Part shown: piece after piece, positions 42,590 to 49,915 of the stretch | How positions within the stretch are numbered: the stretch's first letter is position 1 | How the letters are laid out: the number at the start of each line of letters is the position of its first letter | Source of the DNA: Microbacterium enclense | GTDB taxonomy: Bacteria; Actinomycetota; Actinomycetes; Actinomycetales; Microbacteriaceae | Assembly (NCBI GenBank): GCA_038182865.1 | Contig: CP116226.1 | Location: forward strand, 248,001-312,000 | Length of the DNA: 64,000 nucleotides | Direction of reading: 5' to 3' | Translations under genes and position numbers: made by a program | The notes under the pieces: model-generated | What the model was told of the DNA's origin: nothing | What the model saw: the letters and a program-made list of their open reading frames with translations, nothing else | The model's database searches: none

Positions 42590-43417
42590 TCAGCGCGCCA
42601 GCGCGACGAGCTCTGCCCGGGTGGTCACGCCCGCCTTGCGGAGCAGATTCGACACGTGGAACTTCACGGTGTTCTCGCTGATCCCTAGGCGTGTCGCTAT
42701 CGCACGGTTGCGCGAGCCGTCGACGACGAGGCTCAGCACCTCGCGTTCGCGGGGGCTGAGATCGACGGCGTCGTCGAGGAACTCGGGCCGGGGCGGAGGG
42801 TCGAGCGGCAAGGTCACCGACAACTCCGACCCCCACCCGGGCGTCGAGGCGACGTCGAAGGCGCCGTTGAGGGCGCTCACCCGTTCCACGATCGGGCGGA
42901 GGGAGTCATCGTGAGCGGTCAGTCGCCCCTCGCCGTCGTCGCGGATGCCGATCAGCAGGTTCAGACCGTCGCAGTCCCACTGGATCCGCACCCGATGCGG
43001 GTCGCCGCGATCGAGGATCGCCAGCACGGCGCTGCGCACGATCGCCCGCGCCTCGTGAGCGACTTCTCCGGGGAGGGCGCGCCCCGTCTTCGGCGGCTCG
43101 ACGAACTGGACGTCCACATCTCCGTGCCGCACGAGGGGACGCAGGTCTCCCCGTAACCGCGCGAACGCTCCCGTCACCGGCTCGAGGAGCGCGCTGCGCT
43201 GCCGATCGGTGGAGGTACGCAGGGCCACGAGGGCAGCCGCCGCGGTTTCCGTCGCCAGCGTCCGCGCCGCACGGTCGTCCAACCGCGACGACCGCAGCAC
43301 GGCCAGCACCGACTCGAGGGTCACCGCGTGCCGATCCGCTTGCTCCGCGACGACGCGCTCGTGCTCGGTGACCAGCGCGCGTGAGGCGGGAGAGGGAAGT
43401 CCGGTCGCGTCGTCCAT
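42590..43417 (-). CDS. LuxR-type regulator with histidine-kinase-like ATPase domain
   Basis: This 275-residue protein combines an N-terminal helical region, a degenerate HATPase domain (about 115-205) and a C-terminal LuxR helix-turn-helix (about 215-275; LSPREREVLSLVVDGSRNRA). In the ATPase domain the D-x-G motif is IRDDGEG and the later glycine box is STPGWGSE, but the N-box asparagine seems replaced (IVRSAVLAI). No phosphorylatable histidine or receiver domain is visible. It is divergent from hxlB with 102 bp between, so it probably controls the formaldehyde genes. Confidence 0.78.
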   Translation of the reverse strand: MDDATGLPSPASRALVTEHERVVAEQADRHAVTLESVLAVLRSSRLDDRAARTLATETAAAALVALRTSTDRQRSALLEPVTGAFARLRGDLRPLVRHGDVDVQFVEPPKTGRALPGEVAHEARAIVRSAVLAILDRGDPHRVRIQWDCDGLNLLIGIRDDGEGRLTAHDDSLRPIVERVSALNGAFDVASTPGWGSELSVTLPLDPPPRPEFLDDAVDLSPREREVLSLVVDGSRNRAIATRLGISENTVKFHVSNLLRKAGVTTRAELVALAR

Positions 43418-43444
43418 CGACCTCCAACCTAGACCACCGGTCGG

Positions 43445-43464
43445 ACCTCTCCTTTCGGGTAGGT
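43445..43464. promoter_or_regulatory. Operator-like repeat between the LuxR regulator and hxlB
   Basis: ACCTCTCC-TTTC-GGGTAGGT is an imperfect inverted repeat (6 of 8 arm positions), 28 bp from the regulator start and 55 bp from hxlB. Confidence 0.4.
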
Positions 43465-43519
43465 ATCCCCCTGCGATCGACCGGCATCGCCCCGCGCGGC
43501 CCCGGCGGACGATGGAGCG

Positions 43520-44098
43520 ATGACCTCCCGCGCCGACACCACCGTCGAGTCTTCCCTCGCCCGGATCGCGGGGGAGGTGGCATCCGTCGTCCCTGCCCTC
43601 ACGGCGGCGAACGACGATCTCGACCGCGTGCTCGACGTGCTCACCGGCGGCGAGCGTGTGTTCGTCCTCGGCGCCGGACGGTCGGGGCTGGCATTGCGCA
43701 TGACCGCCATGCGTCTCATGCACCTCGGCCTCGACGTGTGCGTCGTCGGCGACACGACCACCCCCGCCATCCGCGCGCACGATGTTCTCCTGACGGCGAG
43801 CGGCTCGGGGAAGACGACGGGGATCGTCCGCGCGGCCGAGACCGCCGCCGACGTGGGCGCGCGCATCGTGGCGATCACCACGGCCGCCGACTCTCCCCTG
43901 GGCCGGGCCGCCGATGCCCTCATCACCGTCCCCGCCGCGGCGAAGCTCGATCGCTCGGGGTCGGCGTCGACGCAGTACGCGGGCGGACTCTTCGAGCAGG
44001 CGGTGGTTCTCGTCGGAGACGCGATCTTCGACGCCCTGTGGCACCGTTCGGGCCTCTCCGCCGACGACCTCTGGCCGCGCCACGCGAACCTCGAATGA
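43520..44098 (+). CDS. hxlB: 6-phospho-3-hexuloisomerase
   Basis: This 192-residue SIS-domain protein isomerises D-arabino-3-hexulose 6-phosphate to fructose 6-phosphate, the second reaction of the ribulose monophosphate route for fixing formaldehyde. The sugar-phosphate motif GAGRSGLALRMTAMRLMHLG (about 50-70) and the SGSGKT loop (about 94) match HxlB. It precedes hxlA by 35 bp; many genomes have the opposite order. It fits detoxification of formaldehyde from aromatic or amine demethylation. Confidence 0.93.
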   Translation: MTSRADTTVESSLARIAGEVASVVPALTAANDDLDRVLDVLTGGERVFVLGAGRSGLALRMTAMRLMHLGLDVCVVGDTTTPAIRAHDVLLTASGSGKTTGIVRAAETAADVGARIVAITTAADSPLGRAADALITVPAAAKLDRSGSASTQYAGGLFEQAVVLVGDAIFDALWHRSGLSADDLWPRHANLE

Positions 44099-44133
44099 CC
44101 CCCTCCCCACCCGCAAGAAGTAAGGACTCACGC

Positions 44134-44757
44134 ATGAAACTGCAGTTCGCCATGGACACCCTCTCGACCGAAGCCGCCCTCGACCTGGCCGCCGCCGCGG
44201 CTCCGCACGTCGACATCCTCGAACTCGGCACCCCGCTCATCAAGAGCGAGGGACTCTCCGCCATCACCGCGATCAAGCAGGCGCACCCCGACAAGGTCGT
44301 CTTCGCCGACCTGAAGACGATGGATGCCGGTGAGCTCGAAGCCGACATCGCCTTCACCGCCGGCGCCGATCTGGTCACCGTGCTCGGTTCCGCCGGCGAC
44401 AGCACGATCGCCGGAGCCGTCAAGGCCGCCAAGAAGCACGGCAAGGGCGTCGTGGTCGACCTCATCGGTGTGGCCGACAAGCCGGCCCGCGCCAAGGAGG
44501 TCGTCGCCCTCGGCGCCGAGTTCGTCGAGATGCACGCCGGCCTCGACGAGCAGGCCGAGGAAGGCTTCACGTTCGGCACCCTCCTCCGTGACGGTGAAGC
44601 GGCCGGGGTACCGTTCTCCGTCGCCGGCGGTGTCACCGTCTCGAGCATCGCCGACGTCCAGAAGTCGGGGGCGCAGGTCGCGGTGGCCGGCAGCGCGATC
44701 TACAGCGCGCCCGACGTGGGCGCCGCCGCGGCGGCTCTTCGCGCCGCGATCGTCTGA
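44134..44757 (+). CDS. hxlA: 3-hexulose-6-phosphate synthase
   Basis: This 207-residue enzyme of the OMP-decarboxylase superfamily condenses formaldehyde with ribulose 5-phosphate. The motifs LQFAMDTLS, ELGTPLIKSEG (about 30-40), and the DLKTMDAG segment (about 60) with catalytic Asp and Lys are all present. AAGAAGTAAGGA precedes ATG 44134. It forms an operon with hxlB and ends at a strong terminator. Confidence 0.95.
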   Translation: MKLQFAMDTLSTEAALDLAAAAAPHVDILELGTPLIKSEGLSAITAIKQAHPDKVVFADLKTMDAGELEADIAFTAGADLVTVLGSAGDSTIAGAVKAAKKHGKGVVVDLIGVADKPARAKEVVALGAEFVEMHAGLDEQAEEGFTFGTLLRDGEAAGVPFSVAGGVTVSSIADVQKSGAQVAVAGSAIYSAPDVGAAAAALRAAIV

Positions 44758-44777
44758 CCACCGACCGACGACAGAGA

Positions 44778-44810
44778 AAGAGGGACCGGGCCACAGGCCC
44801 GGTCCCTCTT
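44778..44810. terminator. Strong bidirectional terminator between hxlA and the gene at 44824
   Basis: AAGAGGGACCGGGCC and GGCCCGGTCCCTCTT form a 15-bp perfect stem with a 3-nt loop. The A and T tails suit both strands, serving two convergent genes. Confidence 0.9.
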
Positions 44811-44823
44811 CACGTCGAGAGGC

Positions 44824-45306
44824 TCAGTCTTCGGCGTCGTCCTCGTCGTCGTCGCCGATAATCTCGATGTCCTCGACCTCGAGCTCTTCCGGCGTGAGCT
44901 GGACGTGCACGAGCGCGTCCGGGAACGAGGCCTGACCGGCGAAGACCACGATGATCGCGTCGGCGAACACGCCCACGCCGATCGCTTCCAGATCGGTGCG
45001 CAGGTCGATGTCGGCGCTGAGCTCGTCGTCATCCACCGCTTCCTCGATCTCGGTGGCGACCTCGTCCACGATCGCACGCCAGCGGTCCTCGGTCACCGCG
45101 AGGATGTCCTTGAGGTTCGTCAGGATGTCGTCGAGGTCAGGCTCGTCCTCGTCGTCGATCTCGGGGTCGAGGTCGACCTCCACCTCGACGCCCGCGGCAT
45201 CCAGGTGCCCGACACCGATGACGCTGTCTTCGTCGATCTGGGGGTCGTCGAGCAGGCCGCTCTCGGTGACGCGGCGGAGGAGGTCGTTCAGCACGGACTC
45301 AGTCAT
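44824..45306 (-). CDS. Acidic hypothetical protein
   Basis: This 160-residue, strongly acidic protein is rich in Asp/Glu blocks (IDDEDEPDLDD near 48, and a C-terminal GDDDEDDAED). The pattern of alternating hydrophobic and acidic stretches suggests a soluble two-lobed fold. No known domain is recognised. It stands alone between the hxl terminator and folD. The start ATG 45306 is the natural one. Confidence 0.68.
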   Translation of the reverse strand: MTESVLNDLLRRVTESGLLDDPQIDEDSVIGVGHLDAAGVEVEVDLDPEIDDEDEPDLDDILTNLKDILAVTEDRWRAIVDEVATEIEEAVDDDELSADIDLRTDLEAIGVGVFADAIIVVFAGQASFPDALVHVQLTPEELEVEDIEIIGDDDEDDAED

Positions 45307-45396
45307 GCCCCTACGATCCCACGGCGAGGGCGATCGTGCCCAGCCCTTGCACGCACGGCTCCGTCCGTTCCCCGGGCGTCCGCTCCTCGTTCACCG

Positions 45397-46281
45397 TCAG
45401 TCGGCGGCAGCACGCTCCGCAGCCTCGACGACGTTCGTCATGAGCAACGCGACGGTCATCGGGCCGACGCCACCGGGGTTCGGCGACACGAAACCGGCGA
45501 CCTCGGCGACGTCGGGGTGCACGTCGCCGAAGACGCGCGACTTCCCGGTCGCGGGGTCGGTCTCGCGCGTCACGCCCACGTCGAGCACCGCGGCACCCGG
45601 CTTGACGTCCTCTGCGCGCACGATGTGCTTCACTCCGGCGGCGGCGACGATGACGTCGGCCTCACGCAGGTGCTTCGACAGATCGGCGGTGCCGGTGTGC
45701 GTGAGGGTGACGGTCGCGTTGATCTCGCGGCGAGTCAGCAGCAGACCGATCGAGCGGCCGATCGTCACGCCGCGCCCGACGACGACGACCTCCTTGCCCT
45801 TCAGGTCGTAGTCGTTGCGCAACAGCAGCTCGATGACCCCGCGCGGCGTGCACGGCAGCGGCGTGTGGATCGGCGCGTTGACGTTGAGCACCAGACGACC
45901 GAGGTTCGTGGGGTGGAGGCCATCGGCATCCTTCGCCGGGTCGATGCGCTCGAGGATCGCATCGGTGTCGATGTGCTTCGGCAGCGGCAGCTGCACGATG
46001 TAGCCGTGGCAGTCGGGGTCGGCGTTGAGGCGGTCGATGACGGCCTCGACCTCTTCCTGCGTGGCCTCGGCGGGCAGCTCCACCTGGATGGAGTTCATAC
46101 CGATCGCCTCGGACTGCTTGTGCTTCATGCCCACGTACAGCTGCGACGCCGGGTCGGCTCCGACGAGCACCGTGGCGATGCCCGGGACGATCCCCTTCTC
46201 ACGCAGGGCCGCGACCCGCTCGGTGAGCTCCGCCTTGATGTCCGCGGAGGCGGCCTTACCGTCGAGAATCGTCGCCGTCAT
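45397..46281 (-). CDS. folD: Bifunctional methylene-THF dehydrogenase / methenyl-THF cyclohydrolase
   Basis: This 294-residue enzyme interconverts 5,10-methylene- and 10-formyl-tetrahydrofolate via the methenyl form. The catalytic YVGMKHK motif (about 50-56), PCTPRGV near 140 and the NADP site GRGVTIGRSIG near 165 are conserved. I chose ATG 46281; a longer in-frame start at 46332 lies in the family A repeat. It lies downstream of glyA on the same strand, 241 bp apart, and may share its riboswitch-controlled transcript. Confidence 0.94.
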   Translation of the reverse strand: MTATILDGKAASADIKAELTERVAALREKGIVPGIATVLVGADPASQLYVGMKHKQSEAIGMNSIQVELPAEATQEEVEAVIDRLNADPDCHGYIVQLPLPKHIDTDAILERIDPAKDADGLHPTNLGRLVLNVNAPIHTPLPCTPRGVIELLLRNDYDLKGKEVVVVGRGVTIGRSIGLLLTRREINATVTLTHTGTADLSKHLREADVIVAAAGVKHIVRAEDVKPGAAVLDVGVTRETDPATGKSRVFGDVHPDVAEVAGFVSPNPGGVGPMTVALLMTNVVEAAERAAAD

Positions 46282-46329
46282 GGCATCCCTCTTCCTGGGT
46301 GTCGATGGGGTCATGCGGGGTGCACCCCG

Positions 46330-46401
46330 CACGCATAAACGCTGTTTGCTCGCATAAACGCTCTCTCCACGTGTTTATGCGTGTGGATTGCGTTTATGCG
46401 G
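46330..46401. repeat. Dispersed palindromic element, family A, copy 3
   Basis: CACGCATAAACGC and CGCATAAACGC face CGTGTTTATGCGTG and GCGTTTATGCG, a 72-bp near-palindrome with the same 2+2 core layout as the copies at 5271 and 23837. It lies between glyA and folD. Confidence 0.85.
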
Positions 46402-46443
46402 AGGGGGTCGTTGCCCGGCGCGCGATTCCGGGCCCAAAGAGGC

Positions 46444-46517
46444 GCCGGGGCGGAGCTGCCGCGGGCCTCACCCCCCGGGATGCCGGGACGGGACCGCCGC
46501 AGCGACTCCGCCCCGGC
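46444..46517 (-). terminator. Long-loop inverted repeat after glyA
   Basis: GCCGGGGCGGAG (46444-46455) is perfectly inverted at 46506-46517, six bases past the glyA stop, with a 50-nt GC-rich centre that can pair further. It may end or attenuate glyA transcription before folD. Confidence 0.5.
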
Positions 46518-46522
46518 ACGGC

Positions 46523-47797
46523 TCACTGCTGCAGGTCGGGGTACAGCGGGAACGCGTCGGCCAGCTTCGCGACGCGTGCGCGGAGCGCCTCGACGTCGGC
46601 GCCGGGGATCAGCGCGAGCGCGATGATGTCGGCCACCTCGGTGAACTCCGCGTCGCCGAAGCCGCGGGTCGCGAGCGCCGGCGTGCCGATGCGCAGTCCC
46701 GAGGTCACCATCGGGGGACGCGGGTCGTTCGGGACGGCGTTGCGGTTCACGGTGATGTGGATGTCGTGGAGGAGGTCTTCGGCCTGCTTGCCGTCGATCT
46801 CAGCCTCGCGCAGGTCGACGAGCACGAGGTGCACGTCGGTGCCGCCCGAGCGCACGGCGATGCCGGCGTTCTTCACGTCGTCCTGGGTGAGGCGGTCGGC
46901 GAGGATCGCCGCTCCCCGCAGAGTGCGCTCCTGGCGTTCCTTGAACTCGGGCGTCATCGCGAGCTTGAACGCCGTCGCCTTCGCGGCGATGACGTGCATG
47001 AGCGGGCCGCCCTGCTGTCCGGGGAAGACCGCCGTGTTGATCTTCTTCGCGAGAGCCTCGTCGTTGGTGAGGATGAGGCCCGAGCGCGGGCCGCCGATCG
47101 TCTTGTGAACGGTGGTCGAGACGACGTGCGCGTGCGGGATCGGCGAAGGGTGCACGCCCGCGGCGACGAGGCCGGCGAAGTGCGCCATGTCGACCCACAG
47201 CAGGGCACCCACCTCGTCGGCGATCGCGCGGAAGGCCGCGAAGTCGAGCTGGCGGGGGTAGGCCGACCAGCCGGCGATGATGACCTTCGGCTTGTGCTCG
47301 ACGGCGAGGCGACGTACCTCGTCCATGTCGATGATGGAGGTCTCGGGGTCGACGCCGTAGGCGACGATGTCGTACAGACGGCCCGAGAAGTTGATCTTCA
47401 TGCCGTGCGTCAGGTGACCGCCCTGGTCCAGGGCGAGGCCGAGCAGCGTGTCGCCGGGGCGGGCGATCGCGTGGAGCACCGCAGCGTTGGCCGACGCCCC
47501 CGAGTGCGGCTGGACGTTGGCGAACTCGGCGCCGAACAACTGCTTCGCGCGCTCGATCGCGAGCGACTCGGCGACGTCGACCTCTTCACAGCCGCCGTAG
47601 TAGCGGCGACCCGGGTAGCCCTCGGCGTACTTGTTCGTCAGCACCGAGCCCTGCGACTGCAGCACCGAGACGGGGACGAAGTTCTCGGACGCGATCATCT
47701 CGAGGTAGCCGCGCTGGCGGTTGAGCTCGCGCTCGAGCACCTCGGCGATCTCGGGATCGACCTCCGAGAGAGGGGCGTTGAAGTACGGATCGGTCAT
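46523..47797 (-). CDS. glyA: Serine hydroxymethyltransferase
   Basis: This 424-residue PLP enzyme moves the one-carbon unit between serine and tetrahydrofolate, giving glycine and methylene-THF. The PLP lysine is in STTVHKTIGGPRSG near residue 231; ASENFV near 36 and the YAEGYPGRRYYGG block are typical. ATG 47797 is the only start that gives the family N-terminus. A ZTP riboswitch precedes it, linking expression to folate and purine status. folD follows. Confidence 0.96.
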   Translation of the reverse strand: MTDPYFNAPLSEVDPEIAEVLERELNRQRGYLEMIASENFVPVSVLQSQGSVLTNKYAEGYPGRRYYGGCEEVDVAESLAIERAKQLFGAEFANVQPHSGASANAAVLHAIARPGDTLLGLALDQGGHLTHGMKINFSGRLYDIVAYGVDPETSIIDMDEVRRLAVEHKPKVIIAGWSAYPRQLDFAAFRAIADEVGALLWVDMAHFAGLVAAGVHPSPIPHAHVVSTTVHKTIGGPRSGLILTNDEALAKKINTAVFPGQQGGPLMHVIAAKATAFKLAMTPEFKERQERTLRGAAILADRLTQDDVKNAGIAVRSGGTDVHLVLVDLREAEIDGKQAEDLLHDIHITVNRNAVPNDPRPPMVTSGLRIGTPALATRGFGDAEFTEVADIIALALIPGADVEALRARVAKLADAFPLYPDLQQ

Positions 47798-47826
47798 GCG
47801 ATCTCCTTGACGATGGTTCCGGATGC

Positions 47827-47849
47827 CACGGACTCGGCGAGTCCGCGGA
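47827..47849 (-). promoter_or_regulatory. Hairpin between the ZTP riboswitch and glyA (expression platform)
   Basis: CGGACTC-GCC-GAGTCCG (minus strand) forms a 7-bp stem, extended by partly matching flanks. It lies right after the riboswitch core and about 30 nt before the start codon. It has no U-run, so control of ribosome access or of a longer structure is more likely than classic termination. Confidence 0.5.
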
Positions 47850-47860
47850 GATACCGCATC

Positions 47861-47938
47861 GACCCAGGCGTGCGGTCGAATACCGTCAAGCGGTCGCTCC
47901 CCGGTGGTTCCCCACCTCAACGCCAGTCGCGACCCTGC
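47861..47938 (-). promoter_or_regulatory. ZTP/ZMP (pfl) riboswitch upstream of glyA
   Basis: Read on the minus strand, the element contains GGGTCGCGACTGGCG (47935-47921), then a hairpin with the conserved GGGGAACCACCGGGGAGCG, a variable linker, and CGCCTGGGTC (47870-47861) closed by CCGCA/TGCGG. These are the invariant blocks of the pfl motif, which binds ZMP or ZTP when 10-formyl-THF is short and turns on folate/one-carbon genes such as glyA and folD. It lies 63 nt before the glyA start. Confidence 0.94.
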
Positions 47939-48044
47939 CACTGTAGCGGGTAAAGGTGACGGCGCCGCCTGGGAACCGGAACCTCGTCGGCTCGACGGCG
48001 AGAGACCCCGGATGCCGCGACCCCCGCCCGCGTAAAATGCTCGA

Positions 48045-48431
48045 GTGACCGATTCTCCGAACGTCCGCGCGCAGGCGCCGCTCGCTCCCGGCATGCGCCC
48101 GCGCCCGACCGCGATCGAGATCGGCAGCGTCCTCTGCGGCGTCTTCGCCTTCGTGACCCTCGCGATCTGGGGCTTCCTCGCCTACCCGCTGCCGTGGAAC
48201 ATCGTCGCCGGCCTCGGTGCCCCCGCCCTGGCAATCCTCGTTTGGGCGCTCTTCGTCTCCCCGCGTGCCGTGCTCGCGGTGCACCCGTTCGTCCGCGCGC
48301 TCGTCGAGCTCTTCGTCTACGCCGCCGCGACCGTGGCCTGGTGGAGCATGGGGCAGGCGTGGATCGGCCTCGGTTTCGCGATCGTCGCCGTCACCCTCGG
48401 CGCGCTGAACGGCCGCCGGCGCCTGGCGTGA
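48045..48431 (+). CDS. YrdB-family (DUF2568) membrane protein
   Basis: This 128-residue protein has four hydrophobic spans (about 24-45, 50-70, 82-102 and 104-121) and matches the YrdB/DUF2568 family of unknown function. GTG 48045 follows TAAAAT (48033-48038) by 6 nt, so the mRNA is probably leaderless. Its stop overlaps the start of the FAD oxidase gene (GTGA), suggesting a two-gene operon. It is divergent from glyA. Confidence 0.83.
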   Translation: MTDSPNVRAQAPLAPGMRPRPTAIEIGSVLCGVFAFVTLAIWGFLAYPLPWNIVAGLGAPALAILVWALFVSPRAVLAVHPFVRALVELFVYAAATVAWWSMGQAWIGLGFAIVAVTLGALNGRRRLA

Positions 48432-49813
48432 GCGCCGACGTGCGCGGCGCGGCCGGGGACACCCTCGCGCTCCTGCGCGCGGAGCTCGGCGACCGCGTCG
48501 ACACCTCCCCCGCGTCCCTCGAGGCCGTCCGGGCCGACAAATCGGGCCACGCCGCCGACGGATTGCCGCTCGCGGTCGTCCACGCGGCCTCGGTCGCCGA
48601 CGTGCAGTCCGTGATGCGGATCGCGTCGGCCACGCGCACCCCCGTCGTCCCTCGCGGCGCCGGCACCGGACTCGCGGGCGGAGCGAACACCGGCGGCGGC
48701 GAGATCGCCCTGTCGGTGCGCGCGATGGACCGCGTGCTCGAGGTGCGCCCCGACGACCTCCTCGCTGTCGTCGAGCCCGGCATCCTGAACGCCGACCTCA
48801 ACACCCAGCTCGAGGCGGACGGCGTGTGGTGGGCACCCGATCCCGCGAGCCGAGCGATCTCGACGGTCGGCGGCAACATCGCCACCGGCGCGGGCGGTCT
48901 GCTGTGCGCCAAGTACGGCGTGGTGCGCGACGCCGTGCTCGGCGTCGACCTCGTGCTCGCCGATGGCCGCCTCCTGCATCTCGGCCATCGCAGTGTCAAA
49001 GGCGTCACCGGCCTCGACCTCACCTCGCTCGTCATCGGCTCGGAGGGCATGCTCGGCGTGGTCGTCGGCGCGACACTGAAGCTGCGCCGCATCGTCGAGG
49101 GCGAGCGCGTGACCCTCACGGCTCTCTTCGACGGCGTGCGCGACGCCGCCGTCGCGTCGGCGGCCGTCACGGCATCCGGTGTCCAGCCCGCGATCATGGA
49201 GCTCATGGATGCCACGAGCCTCGCGGCCGTGCACCGTCTGCTGTCGTTGCCCGCACCACCCGCCGGCGCGGCCCAGTTGACCATTCAGACGGACGGTCCG
49301 GTCGCCGCGGCCGAGGCTCGCGCGATCGCCGACGTCTTGACCGGGGTCGGCGGACGTGTGGCGATCGCCGCGAACGACGCCGAGGGCGAGGAACTGCTCG
49401 CGATCCGTCGGGCGATGCACGGTGCAATGGAGTCGCTGGGCACCACCCTCATCGAAGACGTGTCGGTGCCGCGCAGCGCCCTGCCGGACATGTTCGACGA
49501 GATCGCGCGGATCGAGCGCGCCTTCGGCCTCGTCATCCCGACGGTCGCCCACGCGGGCGACGGCAACCTGCACCCGAACTTCATCTTCGAGGGTCCCGAC
49601 GTGCCGTCGGTCGTCTGGGATGCGGCCGAAGAGGTCTTCCGTGCGGCCCTCGCCCTCGGCGGCACGCTCACCGGTGAGCACGGCATCGGCGTGCTCAAGC
49701 GACGCTGGCTCGCGGACGAGCTCGGCGACGACCAGTGGCGACTGCAACGCGACATCGCGCGGGTGTTCGATCCCCTCGGCATCCTGAATCCGGGCAAGGT
49801 CTTCGCGCCCTGA
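48428..49813 (+). CDS. FAD-binding oxidase, GlcD / D-lactate dehydrogenase family
   Basis: This 461-residue flavoprotein has the PCMH FAD domain (RGAGTGLAGGANTGG near 75, GGNIATGAGG near 152) and the C-terminal domain with AHAGDGNLHPNF near 375 and GEHGIGVLKR near 418. It should oxidise glycolate, D-lactate or a related 2-hydroxy acid. GTG 48428 is coupled to the upstream YrdB gene by a 4-bp overlap. It is a diverged paralogue of the protein at 29235, here without a thiamine-enzyme partner. Confidence 0.88.
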   Translation: MSADVRGAAGDTLALLRAELGDRVDTSPASLEAVRADKSGHAADGLPLAVVHAASVADVQSVMRIASATRTPVVPRGAGTGLAGGANTGGGEIALSVRAMDRVLEVRPDDLLAVVEPGILNADLNTQLEADGVWWAPDPASRAISTVGGNIATGAGGLLCAKYGVVRDAVLGVDLVLADGRLLHLGHRSVKGVTGLDLTSLVIGSEGMLGVVVGATLKLRRIVEGERVTLTALFDGVRDAAVASAAVTASGVQPAIMELMDATSLAAVHRLLSLPAPPAGAAQLTIQTDGPVAAAEARAIADVLTGVGGRVAIAANDAEGEELLAIRRAMHGAMESLGTTLIEDVSVPRSALPDMFDEIARIERAFGLVIPTVAHAGDGNLHPNFIFEGPDVPSVVWDAAEEVFRAALALGGTLTGEHGIGVLKRRWLADELGDDQWRLQRDIARVFDPLGILNPGKVFAP

Positions 49814-49830
49814 CCCGGCTGCGCGATCGG

Positions 49831-49849
49831 CGTGATAAGACCGTGATAA
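49831..49849 (+). promoter_or_regulatory. Direct repeat upstream of the L,D-transpeptidase gene
   Basis: CGTGATAA occurs at 49831 and 49842, an 11-bp period (one helical turn) typical of response-regulator sites. It lies 67 bp before the transpeptidase start. Flanking GCTGCGC (49819) and GCGCAGC (49865) could also form a hairpin that ends the upstream gene. Confidence 0.35.
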
Positions 49850-49915
49850 TCCTCACGGCCGTTGCGCAGCAGCCGCCCGTAGCATGAGAAGACTGAGTAT
49901 CGGGGGGTTTGACTT

